Shown here: in pieces, positions 1-11,884 of the stretch
Layout: every line of letters starts with the position of its first letter
How positions within the stretch are numbered: the stretch's first letter is position 1
Source: Closterium sp. Naga37s-1
Taxonomy: Eukaryota > Streptophyta > Zygnematophyceae > Desmidiales > Closteriaceae
Reading direction: 5' to 3'
Length of the DNA stretch: 64,000 nt
Assembly: GCA_947471745.1 (NCBI GenBank)
Contig: CANJKZ010000173.1
Location: 248,001 to 312,000, forward strand
Notes under the pieces: model-generated
Told to the model about the DNA's origin: nothing
The model's input: only the letters and a program-made list of their open reading frames with translations
Databases searched by the model: none
Translations under genes and position numbers: made by a program

Positions 1-380
1 TTAAGTAGGTAGATGCTGATGCAAGAGGACCAGCATTCAAGGAGCTGATGCTGAGTTTCCGAGGTGGAGAACCCAGAGTTGTGAAGTCCCAAGGTCTTGA
101 TAAGTTGTAAATAGCTAGGTGTATAACAACGATCGAGATATAAAGTAGTGAAGAAACTGACACGCCTTGGGATTAGTAGCTTAACCTGCAGAGCCTCGAG
201 ATTAGAAGCATGAAAATTGGAGAAGCCCGGAAACGAGTCCGATATGATGCCCGTTAAGAAGGCACGAAAGTTATACCGAACTGCGCACTGCGTTGAGCTG
301 AATCCAGAAATGCCGTTCTTGTAATCGAAAGCCAAGAGAGCTCTTAGAGCGAACGAGTTAAGCGGATCGACAATATCCAT
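1..380 (-). CDS. Partial open reading frame of unknown function, runs off the left edge
   Basis: On the minus strand an ATG at 378-380 opens a frame that stays open for 126 codons to the window start. It begins MDIVDPLNSFALRALLAFDY. The frame also stays open upstream of this ATG to about 437, where the sequence joins the 5' leader of TE1. A possible splice donor (CTGCAG|GTTAAG) lies at about 193, so part of the frame may be intron. Base composition is much less GC-rich than the neighbouring copia leader. I recognise no family. It may be a host exon cut off by TE1 or part of another transposon. Confidence 0.35.
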   Translation of the reverse strand, partial: MDIVDPLNSFALRALLAFDYKNGISGFSSTQCAVRYNFRAFLTGIISDSFPGFSNFHASNLEALQVKLLIPRRVSFFTTLYLDRCYTPSYLQLIKTLGLHNSGFSTSETQHQLLECWSSCISIYLL

Positions 381-420
381 GGCGGCCAGATCCAGATCCA
401 GTTTTTCTACATAATCAGCC

Positions 421-1075
421 GTGTCAGCAGATCCAGATCCGCCGCCCTCGCGGCTCCTTCGTGTCGCGCTGCCTCGCGGCCCTTTCACGCCGCCCTCGCG
501 GCCCTTTCTAGCCGCCCTCGCGGCCTCTTCAAGCCGCCCTCGCGACCCCCCCCTTCCTAGCCGTCCTCGCGGCCCCGTCGCCTACCCCTGCGGCCCCGGC
601 GCCGCCCTTCCCTGCCTCGGCGCCGCCTCTGCTGGCCCCGTCGCCTACCCCTGCGGCCCCGACGCCGCTCCACCCAGCCCCGCCGCCGCTCCACCCGGCC
701 CCGCCGCCGTCCCCACGCGGCCCCGCCGTCACCACCGAGCCGCCGGCGCCGCCGAGCTACTGCCGAGCCGCCCGATCCACCAGAGCCGCCCGAGCCGCCG
801 CGCCACCTGAGCCGCCCGAGACGCCGGGTCGCCGAGCCGCCGAACTGCAGTTGCTGCTGAGCCGCCGTACCGCCGAGCCGCCCGAGCCGCCCGAGCCGCC
901 GAGTCGCCGAGCCGCAGTTGCTGCCGAGCCGCCGTACCGCCGAGCCGCCCGAGCCGCCCGAGCCGCCGAGTTGCCGACCCGCCGAGCCGCTCGAGCCGCC
1001 CTGTCCGGTAAGAGCAGCGCCTCTGTCACTGCACTGCCCTTACCCTACTGTTCGCGCTGCTAGTCTACTGCTGTC
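421..1075 (+). repeat. TE1 GC-rich 5' leader with degenerate tandem repeats
   Basis: The untranslated leader of TE1 consists of degenerate GC-rich short repeats: (gccctcgcggcc)-like units at 435-560, (ccccgtcgcctacccctgcgg)-like units at 575-660, and (gccgagccgcc)-like units at 735-1005. The same types of repeat, in different copy number, occupy the TE2 leader at 22800-23570. Open frames across it on both strands are products of low complexity and I do not call them as genes. Confidence 0.7.
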
Positions 1076-4000
1076 ATGGCTACCCCTAGTGTCCTCGCTT
1101 TTGACGCTGAGGGTCGGGCCATTGACTTTGACGTCTGGGTAGATGACCTGCAGCTTTTCCTACAGTGCGATAGGGCAGACGGTCTCTCCCTCTTTGATCT
1201 CACCTCTGGTGCCTCTCCTGCCCCTGCTGCTGATGCCGACGCCACTGTTCGCTCATAGTGGGCCACACGCGATGCTACTGCACGTCTTGCTGTGCGTCGC
1301 CACCTGCCTACCTCTGAGCATGCGCACTTTAGCCAGTACAAGAGTGCTCACACCTTGTACGACGCTGTAGTTGCGCGCTACTCCTCCCCTGCCACTGCTG
1401 CACTGAGCCGCCTCATGCTACCGTACCTCTTCCCTGACCTTGCTGCCTTTCCCACAGTCGCTGACCTCATTACGCACCTCCGCACTAGTGACACTCGCTA
1501 CCGCGCTGCGCTTCCTGCTGAGTTCTGCGCCAAGAACCCCCCCCCCCATGTACATCACCCTCTACTACATAGTCACCCGGCTCCCTGACTCCCTTCGCAT
1601 AGTCAGGGACCACTTCCTCTCAGTTTGCCCCACCACTCTCACCGTTGACCTCCTCGAGAAGGCCCTCCTAGCAACAGAGAAGAGCATAGTCGCTGTAGGA
1701 GCCTCTCGTGGTGACCCTCGCACCCCCGTCTTTGAGGGGTGTTCCCCCTCCCCCCTTTTGCCCTCTGTTGCCTCTGCTGCTGCGGCCGACCTCGTTGGTT
1801 TCGAGTCGGTCGGCGCTGCGTCTGCCCCGAGCGGGAGACGCCGCACCGGCAAGGGCAAGGGGGGCAAGGGTGCTGGAGGGGCTGGCGGGGGTGGCGGAGG
1901 TGGCGGTGGCGGCAGTGGAGGGGGTGGGGGTGGTGGTGGGAGTGGTGGCGGGGGTGGAGGTGTCGGTGGCGGCAGTGGAGGCGGAGGCGGCGGCGGCGGT
2001 GGCGGTGGGAGCGGAGGTGGCGGAGGTGGCGGCGGTGGAGGAGGCGGCGGCGGAGGAGGTGGATCTGGTCGGGGTGGCGCTGCGCAGAGGGTCGGCTCCG
2101 GTGGTGGTCAGCGCCAGCAGCAGCAGCAGCAGCGGCAGCAGTGCACTCGTGACATCCCCCCCCCTCAGCAGCTCCGTGAGTGGTACGCTGCACGCCAGCG
2201 GGGTGGGGGTACTGGTCCGTGCACCTACGTCCTACGCACCGGCGACCGCGCGGGTGAGCAGTGCGGGGGTGCGCACTCCACCCAGCGCTGCTTTGGCCGC
2301 CTGACGGACGCTTGGTGTCACCAGTTCCCTGAGGCCACTGAGATCCCCCGCTGGGGCGAGCTTTCTAGGGCGGGTGTAGCTGTCTTTGACCTTGACTTTG
2401 ATGCTATTCTTGCTGCCATGTATGCTGTGACTATTAGTGATGAGGGTGACTGTTACCGGTGTTTTCCGCCCGACCCGGGCATTGAGACTGCTGCTCTAGG
2501 TACTGGTGAGGCTGCTGCTCTAGGTGCTAGCGAGGCTGCTGCTCTAGGTGCTCGTGCGTCTGCTCCCTCAGGTGCTGGTGAGTCTGCTCTCTCAGGTACT
2601 GCGTCGGCTTCGGCCTCCCACACCTTCACCCTTGACTCGGGGGCTTCTCGCTCCTTCTTTCGAGACCGCACCACACTCACGCCGCTTGGCCGGCCAGTTG
2701 CAGTCTCTCTGGCAGACCCCTCTGGGGGTCCTGTCCTTGCTCACTTCTCCACTGTCCTCCCGTGTCCGGCGGCCCCCTCTGGCACCCTGTCTGGTCTTTA
2801 CCTCCCCTCGTTCTCTACGAACTTGGTGAGTGGTGCTGACCTACAGGATGCGGGGGTTCACCAGTTCACTCCTGCGAGTCAGCGGGTGACCCACTGCACG
2901 GACGCTCGGACAGGCCGACACCTGGCCACGTTTACACGTCGGCCGGGGTCGAGCCTGTACACACTGACCACTGCGTCTCCTCCAGTCACTGCGTCTGGTC
3001 AGGTAGCTGCGTCGGGTCAGGTGTTTGCTGCAGCGTCCAGGTCTGGTCCTGAGTCTGCCCCCTGTTCGTGTCGCCTCCTGTCGCACGAGACTCTCCTCTG
3101 GCACCACCGCCTTGGTCACCCCTCCCTGCTTCGTCTCCGAGGCATGGCCTCCCGTGTCCTTGTCTCTGGTCTTCCCCGGTCCCTCCCTCCCCTTCCTCCG
3201 GGGCCCGGCCCTACCTGCGTCCCTTGTGTCGAGGGGCGGCAGCGGGCTGCCCCTCACTCCTCCCAGTTTCCTCCGACAGAGGCCCCGCTGCAGACGCTTC
3301 ACATGGACGTGTGGGGCCCGGCCCGCGTCCGTGGACAGGGTCACGAGCGCTACTTCCTGCTGGTGGTTGACGACTACTCGCGTTACACCACAGTCTTCCC
3401 CTTGCGCAGCAAGGGTGATGTCACTGAGGTGTTGATCGACTGGATCCGCGCAGCTCGTCTCCAGCTCAGGCAGAGCTTCGGCTCGGACTTTCCTGTTCTG
3501 CGTCTGCACTCTGACAGAGGTGGAGAGTTCTCCTCTGGCCTTCTGCGAGCCTACTGTCGTGCACGAGGCATCCGCCAGACCTTCACGCTTCCGGACTCTC
3601 CACAGCAAAATGGGATTGCTGAGCGCCGCATTGGCATGGTCATGGACGTCGCCCGTACGTCCATGATGCATGCGGCTGCCCCCCATTTTCTGTGGCCGTT
3701 TGCGGTTCGGTACGCGGCGCATCAGATCAACCTTCACCCCAGGGTCTCCATGCCGGAGACCTCCCCAGCTTTGCTGTGGACGGGGAAGGTTGGCGATGCG
3801 TCTGCGTTCCGTGTCTGGGGATCTCGGGCGTTTGTCCGCGACTTGTCTGCGGACAAGCTGTCCCCTCGTGCTGCTCCTTGCGTCTTCCTTGGCTTCCCCC
3901 CTGACGCGCCAGGGTGGCAGTTCTACCACCCCACCTCTCGCCGTGTTCTGTCCTCCCAGGACGTCACGTTTGACGAGTCGGTCCCCTACTACCGCCTCTT

Positions 4001-7000
4001 CCCCTACCGCACTCCGTCCCTCCCCCCGCCACCGCTCTTCCTTGTGCCAGGTCCCCCCCCGGTAGACCCCCTCCCCCCTCAGGGTCCTGCCCCTTCAGGT
4101 GTGTCCCAGGTAGACGCCGTCGAGCCTGTCGAGGTTACTGGTGACTCTGGTGCTGCTGAGGGTGCTGAGCCTGGGGGTGCTGACTCTGGGGGTGCTGAGC
4201 GTGTGGGTGCTACGCCTGGGGGTGCTGAGCCTGAGGGTGCTACTCCTGGGGGTGCTGAGCCTGGGGGTGCTGAGCCTGGGGGTGCTACTACTGGGGGTGC
4301 TGAGCCTGGGGGTGCTGAGCCTGGGGGTGCTACGCCTGGAGGTGCTGAGCCTGGGGGTGCGGAGCCTGAGGGAGCTGGGCCTGCTCGTGTGGCGTCTGGC
4401 AGTGCTGAGCCTGGAGGTTCTCCGGGTGCTTCGTCTCGGCGGGAGCCACTCTCTCCACAGGAGCTGCGCGAGTGGTTTGCCCGGCGCTGGAGGCGTGCTG
4501 CTGGAGCTGGAGGTTCTTCGGCTGCTGAGGGTGCTGGTGCCGCGGGTCCCGGAGGTGCTCGTACTGGGAGTACTGGAGCTGCTGGGCCTGCGGGTACGAC
4601 TGGAGCTGGAGCTGCTGAGGGTGTTGGCACTGAGGCTACTGCTGTCGGTCCTGGAGGCGGTCCTGCTGGGGGTGCTACTGGTGCTGCTGGAGGTACTGGA
4701 GCTGGAGGTGCTGCTGGCGCTGGTGCTGCCGCTGGGGGTACTGGTGCTGTCCCTGCTGTGTCTGGAGTCGCCGCGCGGCCTCGGCCGTACTTTGTTCCGC
4801 TCCTTCAGCAGGTTCTTGGTCTCCTGCCTTCTACTGGTCCTCCTCCTCCCTTAGAGTGTCCACAGCCTGTCCCGTCACAGTTCCAGTTACAGCCGGCCTC
4901 CCCACTGCCCGCTCCTTCTCCCTACACTGGTCCTACTGGAGGTCTGGCTGAGCGTCGTGAGCCTGCGTCTCGCCCTGCGTCGCCTGTCCGTCTTGCTCGC
5001 ACTAGTGGTCGTGGTTCGCGTCAGCGTCCTCCTCCTGTCCCTGGCACGCACAGGATGTCTCTGCGTCCGTCCACTGCTCCTCTGCGTGCCCCTTTGCCTT
5101 CTCCTCCTGAGTCCTCTCTTCCTGCTCTTCCCGACCCGGAGTCGGATTCTCTTCGTGCTGCCAGTCCTACTGTCATGCGTCTCCTTGCTACTGTCGTCAC
5201 TGACCCTTCCTTTGAGTCCACTGCTGCGTCTGCCCTAGTTTCTGAGCTCGTCGACTTTGCTGCTCGCTGTCGTCTAGACTACGCTACTCGTCTTGTCGTT
5301 GCGTCTGAGTCTGTCTGTCCTCCGTCCGTCGGGGGTGAGTGTGCCCTTGGCACGGACGTCCTTGAGGACAGGCAGGAGGAGTTCCAGTGTTTGGCTGCTG
5401 CTTCACCTCATCTCGTGTCCGTACTGCTAACCCCTAAGGGAGACCCGGATGCACTTGACATCCCGACTCCGCGCTCTTGCGCGGAGGCGATAGAGGGTCC
5501 CTACTCCTCTCAGTGGCAGGCAGCTATGGACACAGAGATGGCTTCCTGGAAGTCCACAGGTACCTACGTTGACGAGGTTCCCCCGCCTGGGGCGAACATC
5601 GTCAGTGGCATGTGGATTTTCAGGGTGAAGCGACCGCCGGGTTCTCCGCCTGTCTTCAAGGCGCGTTACGTGGCTCGTGGCTTCAGTCAGCGGCAGGGAG
5701 TTGACTACTTTCAGACCTTCTCTCCCACCCCGAAGATGACCACTCTTCGGGTACTGCTGCACATAGCTGCTCACCGCGACTACGAGCTGCACTCTCTTGA
5801 CTTCAGCACTGCTTTCTTGCAGGGCAGCCTGCACGAGGAGATCTGGCTGCGTCGCCCACCTGGCTTCACTGGGTCTTTTCCTCCTGGCACCTAGTGGAGC
5901 CTCCGGCGGCCAGTCTACGGTCTCCGCCAGGCACCGCGTGAGTGGCACGACACACTGAGGACTACACTTGCGGCTCTTGGGTTTGCTCCCTCTACTGCCG
6001 ACCCGTCGCTGTTTCTGCGCACCGACACTTCTTTGCCGCCGTTCTACATCCTCGTGTACGTCGATGACTTGGTCTTTGCCACAGGTGACACTGCTGGACT
6101 CGCCCACGTGAAGTCCGAGCTGCAGAAGAGACACACGTGCACAGACCTGGGTGAACTGCGCAGCTACCTTGGTTTGCAGATCACCCGGGACAGAGCACGC
6201 CGCACCATTACCCTGACTCAGTCACACATGGTGCAGCAGGTCCTTCAGCGCTTCGGCTTCACGTACTCCTCGCCTCAGGCCACTCCTCTCCCTACTCGCC
6301 ACTCGCTCTCAGCTCTGCCTTCGGATGAGTCCGTAGAGTCGAGTGGCCCGTACCCAGAGCTTGTTGGCTGCCTCATGTACCTGATGACCTGCACATGACC
6401 TGACCTCGCATACCCTCTTAGCATTCTCGCACGCTATGTTGCTCCTGGGAGACACAGACCGGAGCACATGGCTGCAGCGAAGAGGGTGTTGCGTTACTTG
6501 TGCAGTACGTCGGGCATGGGGCTTGTGCTTGGAGGGCAGAGTCCAGTGGTCCTCACTGGGCATGCAGACGCTTCTTGGGCTGACGACCAGGCTACGCAGC
6601 GGTCGTCACAGGGTTACACCTTCAGCCTTGGTTCCGGCTCTGTTTCGTGGCGGGCTACCCGCTCGTCTTCTGTTCTCGGCTCCAGTTGTGAGGCTGAGAT
6701 CTACGCCGGGGCCATGGCTGCACAGGAGCTTCGCTGGCTCACCTACCTGCTGACTGACCTCGGAGAGCCGCCTCGTTCTCCTCCAGTGCTGTACGTAGAC
6801 AACAAGGCCATGCTGGCCTTGTGTCGAGAGCAGAGACTGGAGCACAGAACGAAGCACATTGCTCTCCGCTACTTCCTTGCTCGTGAGCTACAGCAGCGTG
6901 GTCAGCTGCGGCTTGCGTACGTGGCCTCTCAGGCCAACACTGCTGATATCTTCACCAAGGCACTTGCGCCTTGTGATCATCAGCGCTTCTGTACTCAGCT

Positions 7001-7040
7001 GGGTCTTGTGCCTACCTTGCCTCACTTGCTCACCCCTTGA
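1076..7040 (+). pseudogene. TE1 gag-pol polyprotein, disrupted
   Basis: Start ATG 1076 matches the intact start in TE2 (23645). A capsid-like Gag region lies at about 1076-1750, a long Gly-rich linker at 1860-2070, a Gln run at 2117-2140, and a zinc knuckle with spacing C-X13-C-X3-H-X4-C at about 2218-2290. Protease has LDSGAS (2630-2650). Pre-integrase has HH..CC (3103-3230). Integrase has D (HMDVWGP), D (SDRGGEF) and E (QQNGIAE). RT has YVDDL (6057-6071) and RNase H runs about 6560-6950. A repeat-rich linker (units of EPGGA type, 4140-4400) separates integrase from RT. Lesions relative to TE2 are TAG at 1256 (Gln), an 11-C instead of 10-C run near 1540-1550 that shifts frame, TAG at 5892 (Gln) and TGA at 6396 (Arg). 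All three stops are C-to-T changes. The natural end is TGA at 7038-7040. Confidence 0.93.
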
Positions 7041-7247
7041 CCTTGTTTGTACTGTTGCATATATATATACACCTGCTCTTGCTTGTCTAGCCTTATATAT
7101 ATATGTAATCCTGCATGTGAACTGGCCTTGTGGCCTTGAACTTGTGCTCGGAATGTGTGGTGACTTTGTGATCCACCCTTAGCTTGCTTTGCTTTGCTTG
7201 ACTGGTCTTGTGACCCCTTGTTCTCCCCCACTTTGCCTATGGGGGTG

Positions 7248-7373
7248 TGTCAGATTTATATGACATAGCTACTGTAGGCTATAGTGGGGTAGCACATATG
7301 GGGTACAGTTTTCTAGGGTTTACATTTGTACCCAACTTTCCCTTAGTCAATTCATTTCTCGTTCAGTTTCTCA
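7248..7373 (+). repeat. TE1 3' LTR (126 bp)
   Basis: It starts TGTCAG and ends TCTCA, and aligns along its whole length with the TE2 5' LTR (22596-22720) with a few substitutions and short indels. It is preceded by a G-rich polypurine-like tract (tatgggggtg). Confidence 0.9.
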
Positions 7374-7379
7374 AAGCGA

Positions 7380-8194
7380 TCGACGGAGAGATAACCTCTG
7401 AGCTACACGTCGCTCGTAGTCGTGACACGGTGAGATTGGGTGGGACCTCGAAGGTGGTACTTGGAAGGGAGGGGACGAGAGGGAGAGGCACGAAATGGGC
7501 TGGCAGCGGTGTGAGAATGTGATTGCGGCCTTGGAAGCGGGCGAGGATTTATGTGTTGAGAGTGAGTGGCCAATCGCTACGATTGATTTATTGATATTCA
7601 AAGTAGAAGAGAGGGATTTGATCGTAAACCAATCTTGCGGACTCGCACATCATCTAACGTGTTTCGTGGCGGAAAAGAGAGGGGGGAACACGAGGTGGGA
7701 ACACGAGGGGAGGCGCAGCAGGGACGGGCGGCAGGGAGGAAAAGGGGAATCATTGCAACGCCAGAGCTCGGCAATGCGCATTGCGCGACCACGATCGAGA
7801 TGCGGAGTTGGAGACATTCCGAGATGATTCTAGTCATAACGGCCCCAAGGGAGAGGAAGGAAAGCGAATGGATGGATGAGGGCGTCAGTGACAGGAGGAA
7901 ATCGATGGGAAGGCGCCCGGAGCGCTTTATTGAGGCGCCTAAAAAATAAACGAGGGGGTGTCGATGACGGGCGGAACTCGTCGGGGAGGGCGCGCAGAGT
8001 GCGTAGTAATTCTAGAAGCGTGATCGCGCACTCTACGGATAAGAGAACTGCAGTACTTGTGGGAGTGGTTTATGTTGTGATAGGAGTCAAGCGAATGCTC
8101 GGAACGCGTTTGAGAACCAGAATGGGGGGATATAATGTAGTCTTAGGCACCAGTTATTCTTTATTACAACAAATCTATGTTGGTAGTAGTACAA
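7380..8194. repeat. Diverged copy (copy A) of the EGF-gene upstream region; no gene seen
   Basis: This 0.8-kb stretch aligns collinearly, at roughly 75-80% by eye, with 41388-42290, the region upstream of the EGF-like gene start. Shared landmarks include tcgctcgtagtcg, gccttggaagcggg, cttgcggactcgc, gctcggaacgcgttt and a terminal ttattacaac. Copy B has about 117 extra bases. Copy A is cut on the left by the TE1 3' LTR and on the right by the gypsy 3' LTR. It may be a segmental duplication or a dispersed repeat family. Open frames here show no recognisable product. Confidence 0.7.
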
Positions 8195-8385
8195 TGTTAC
8201 GGGTGAAATGTATCGAGGTAGAGAGGATTGCACTAAGTTGGCAAACGAGTACCAAGTATGAGCAAAAGCATGAGCGAATACTTTAAGCGAAACATGCAAA
8301 CAATAATGCGGTGCGTGCGAGCTAGCTAGTGCGATGCTGGCAACGAGGTTCGGGCTAGCCCCGAAGTGCAGGCCGACCCGGACCA
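8195..8385 (-). repeat. Gypsy 3' LTR (191 bp)
   Basis: On the minus strand it begins TGGTCC and ends AACA, giving TG...CA ends, and aligns with 29650-29841. The chromodomain reading frame runs into this LTR and ends at a TAG inside it, about 40 bases past the inner edge. Confidence 0.75.
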
Positions 8386-8439
8386 GGGTGATTTTCAATG
8401 TTGGCCAGGGGCACCCAACCAGGGCTGATTTTATCAGAC

Positions 8440-8600
8440 TAAAATGGTCTTATGAAATTTCAGACTATTTTCCACAGATTCCTGAATTTTCAGACTTGGT
8501 GATTTTCCAATAATGTGTACTTCAGAGTTGTAGTTATCCCAATACTGGGAAATCCAGAGTAATGGCTATTCCGATAATGGGTCTTCAGACTAAGAAGAGT
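8440..8600. promoter_or_regulatory. hAT left subterminal repeat cluster
   Basis: Copies of the motif (T/A)TCAGACT and close variants occur at about 8434, 8459, 8490 and 8582. Matching motifs in both orientations occur near the right end (12174-12280). Subterminal repeats of this kind are where hAT transposases bind. The function here is inferred from position only. Confidence 0.5.
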
Positions 8601-9038
8601 ACGGATCCTGAAATGCGGAGCTGTACATACTAGGAAGTTTCCTCAACGTCACATGTTGCCGTGCCATCATGAAAAAACACATCGCTGTCACATGCGAAAT
8701 CTACACTTGGCAGATTTGCCACCCCTTTTCTGGCCAGTGCCCCCATTTTAGCGCGCTGTGCCTTAAACGTGGCAACCGTGCTCCTGTTGCCACGCTGTGT
8801 CAACGGGTGAACTTCACCATGATGGCAGACCATTAGTACACGCTGTGTCCTGCACGGTACAGCAATGCGCGGGTGACGGGCATGGCAGCTCGATACCACC
8901 GACAACAGCCAGGCACCCATCAATTGGGTTCGGGACCACGGGGTCCATCTTCTTCATGGCTCTCTTCACCACGATGAGTAGGGTTTCTTGGCTGGCTCTC
9001 CCATCGGTGTTCCAGTTTGTGCTCTAGTGACTGCGCTC

Positions 9039-11884
9039 ATGACGGACCAAGAACGCGACCTTCCAGAGTCCGATGAGGCGGACAACCCTAGTACCAAGGA
9101 GGTTGTGGGTAGGTCGGGGCTAGGCTGCCTACGCCCCGCAGCAACGTCAGACATACGCGAGGCTGTTCCTGCCACCGCGCCTGCGGCACCTTCGCCAAAT
9201 CCAATAGTCCTAGCGCCCGCCATAGCGTCATCTAGTAAGGGCCCCATCCCACTCACCGTTGGCACTGCATCAACCGTTCGGTATAGCGTGCCGTCCGTCA
9301 CCAAATCGGTAGCGAAGAAGCAAAGTACCCAGAAATGGGTTCAGAGCACTATGGTTCTTGGCGGTAGATTTCGCAAACCTTCACCACCCCCTCTAGCACC
9401 GAATGTTTCCACGCCCGACGAGCCACCGCCCCGAAATTGTCTAAGAAGGAGGAGATAGATCAAAAGTGGCTCTTGGCGGAGGCGAATTATAAGTCGAAGT
9501 GGCTCCCGTATTTCCCCTGGCTTCTTCTTGTGCGTGCCAAGGATGGGCATCCCTCGCTCAAGTGCTGCATCTGCCGTGCTTTCGGCAAGGAAACCACCGA
9601 GTATTGTGGCCCTGGCGAAGGTGCGCGCGACCTACAAACCCAAACGATGCGGATTCTCGAACACTCCAACGTCCACAAAGAGGCCATGGAGCGGCAGATG
9701 GAGATTGAAGAGTCGCTGGACGGCAAGCAGAAGAAGATCGTGGATTTCACATCGAGGGATGTGGAGGGACGGAGGGTGATACGCCTCATGCGTGCCACCG
9801 AATTCATCTGTAAGGTCGATGCTCCTATATCCATGTTCGCTCGACTGCTGCGTTTCATGTCTGAGCAGGACATGCCGGACATTCCAAGGCAGTCATACGG
9901 CGTTTGTCTCACCCGGTGAGTACCGTTTGTGCTTACGAGTGAATCATTTCCATTCATATACTCATACTAACGCATTTGTTATGATATGTTTCATTGCAGG
10001 TACGGGTTCCAAGAGATGGTGCACTGCCTCTCATCTCTGCTGCATTCAACCCAGTTGCGACATATCCAGAGCTCTCCGTTTTTGGCATCAGCTGCGATGA
10101 GAGCACGGATCGCACACGAGGGAAACACCTCATCCTCTACTTGATGTTCCTCCGCTTCAACAGTCCCGTGACAGAGTTCCTTTCTCACCTACCTGTTGAG
10201 AAGGGTGACGCGGCGTCCCTGCTCTCGGTCATTCTGAGTCATTTGCAGACCGTCGGGGTGGACATCAACCGCATCTGCGCTATCAGCACCGACGGCGCCT
10301 CGGTGATGATAGGGTGTGACAACGGCCTGGTCACTCGTCTTCGAGAGTACATCCCACACCTCATCTCCTCACATTGTATCGCGCACAGGTCCGTTGTTAT
10401 CAGGTGTTGCTCTATTCTTGGGTTACTAACCGATACTGGTACGCGTTACTAGCCGATACCCTATCTTGGGTTTTGTGTGCAGGGAAGCATTAGCGGTCAG
10501 GGACGCTGCCCTTGCATGTCCAGACCTAGACATGATTGACAAAGTTATTCGGACAGTGGCTTCTCTACTGTCGAGCTCCAGAAACAAGAGCCAACTCTTT
10601 CAGTACCTGCAGCGCACGATTCACAACACTAACCTTGAAGTTCAAGGCATCCACGCTGTCAGGTGGCTGTCTCGTGGTGAGGCTTTTTGTCGATTTCGCA
10701 TCGATCGTTCTCTTGCATGAGAGCAATCACAGGTTGTACGAGACGGTCACCTCGTACAAGTTTCAATTCTGCCTCTTCTTTCTTGCTGATGTGCTTGGCA
10801 TCATGAACGAGCTCAACGTGAAGTTTCAGAAGCGTGACGTAAGGATGACCTTATTGATGTCTTTGCGCGCTGTGCCCTATTCTAAATCAACACTAACATG
10901 TGTTTCACACCTTGTCATCCCATTGAGATCTCGAAAGACATTGACGAGGCCACAGGGGACCTGCAGCGGCGCTACCTTGAGTGCGAGGACGTGATGGGAC
11001 GCGAAAAAGCCCCGTCCTGTCAGAGTTCCTGACATTGTACAGGAGGGGTGGGTTGAAGAGGGTGAGGGTGCACGGAGTCGACAACGACGGTCAGCCATTG
11101 ACGCATGTGTACAAGCTACATGAGAGGAAGCTGGATGGGCACACTTACGACAGTACATACACGGAGTGCGAGCGCCTGTGCACGAAGTTTGCACAAGAGT
11201 GTGTGGGCCGGCTGAACTTCCGCCTTGCAGATCTACGAAGATTGGCACCAACAAAGCTTTTCCGCGCAGCAAAGGGGCCCAAGCCGCGGCAGCAGCGCGA
11301 GCGCAAGACCCGTGAGTACCTGCACGGATGCGCTGTCATCTTCGACAACAAGCTGCCAGGCTTCGACCTGCGAGCAGCCGAGAAGGAGCTTGCCTCATGG
11401 GCTCCTATCATGGAGGCGCACCATGAGGACGAGGGGTTTTTTCAAGGCATGAGAAACTTCATGGGTGCGGTTGAGTCCACCAGGTACGTCACCGGATATA
11501 GAGTGTTGAGCCGTGCTTCTCCCATGCAGTTGTAACATTCCGCTAATGGGCATGTTTCCGCTTGTGGGTCGGATTTTCAGGCGCTGGCCCAACATCATGC
11601 GGATGTGGCAAGAAACAGCCGTGATGCCGCTGTCAACAGTTGAGTGCGAGCGTGGATTCTCACGCCAGAACGTCATCAAGTCCTGGGTGAGAGACGCGCT
11701 GGGCAACGCGCGCCTTGCGGAGGTGATGGCGATTTCCCTGCTTGACTACGACATCGACTGGACTGAGGCCCTCGCCAAATGGCGTAAGAAGCCAAGGCGC
11801 CCTGCCAAGACTCCAGTCTTTGCTGCAGCAGAGAGGAAGCGCAAGGGGAAGGAGCTGGCGGATACCAGGAACGGGAGAGGGTAG
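9039..11884 (+). pseudogene. hAT transposase, spliced and probably disrupted
   Basis: An N-terminal Pro/Ser/Ala-rich stretch starts at ATG 9039. A BED-like zinc finger follows (CCIC near 9568, then H-x3-H in EHSNVH near 9660-9675). Two short introns are supported: 9916-9999 (GTGAGT...GCAG) and 10389-10482 (GTCCGT...GCAG). The catalytic core shows FGISCDESTD (about 10082-10111), STDGASVMIG (about 10288-10317), SHCIAHR then EALAVRDA across intron 2, and RWLSRG (about 10660-10677). The C-terminal hAT dimerisation domain (PLSTVECERGFSRQNVIK) lies at about 11628-11681, ending with TAG at 11882. Frame changes near 9440, after intron 1 and near 10700, and unclear structure near 10840-10990, suggest decay rather than more introns. 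Confidence 0.82.

Larger units (their letters stand above)
430..7373 (+). mobile_element. TE1: Ty1/copia LTR retrotransposon, 5'-truncated
   Basis: Domain order is capsid-like Gag, Gly-rich linker, zinc knuckle, protease, integrase, RT, RNase H, which is copia order. Only the 3' LTR (7248-7373) is present. The left end joins unrelated sequence at a short shared motif (agatccagatcc occurs at both 389-401 and 427-437), with no LTR and no primer-binding site, so the 5' end was lost. It is a close relative of TE2, which shares leader, Gag and Pol almost base for base. A purine-rich tract (atgggggtg) lies just before the 3' LTR. The element cannot be autonomous: it lacks a 5' LTR and has three in-frame stops and one frameshift. 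Confidence 0.93.

Noticed and set aside
1440..5894. Genuine alternative genetic code with UAG as glutamine, as in some green algae
   Set aside because: CCT3 uses only CAG or CAA at its Gln positions and TE2 has CAG where TE1 has TAG. Decay explains the data, so this is kept only as a testable alternative.
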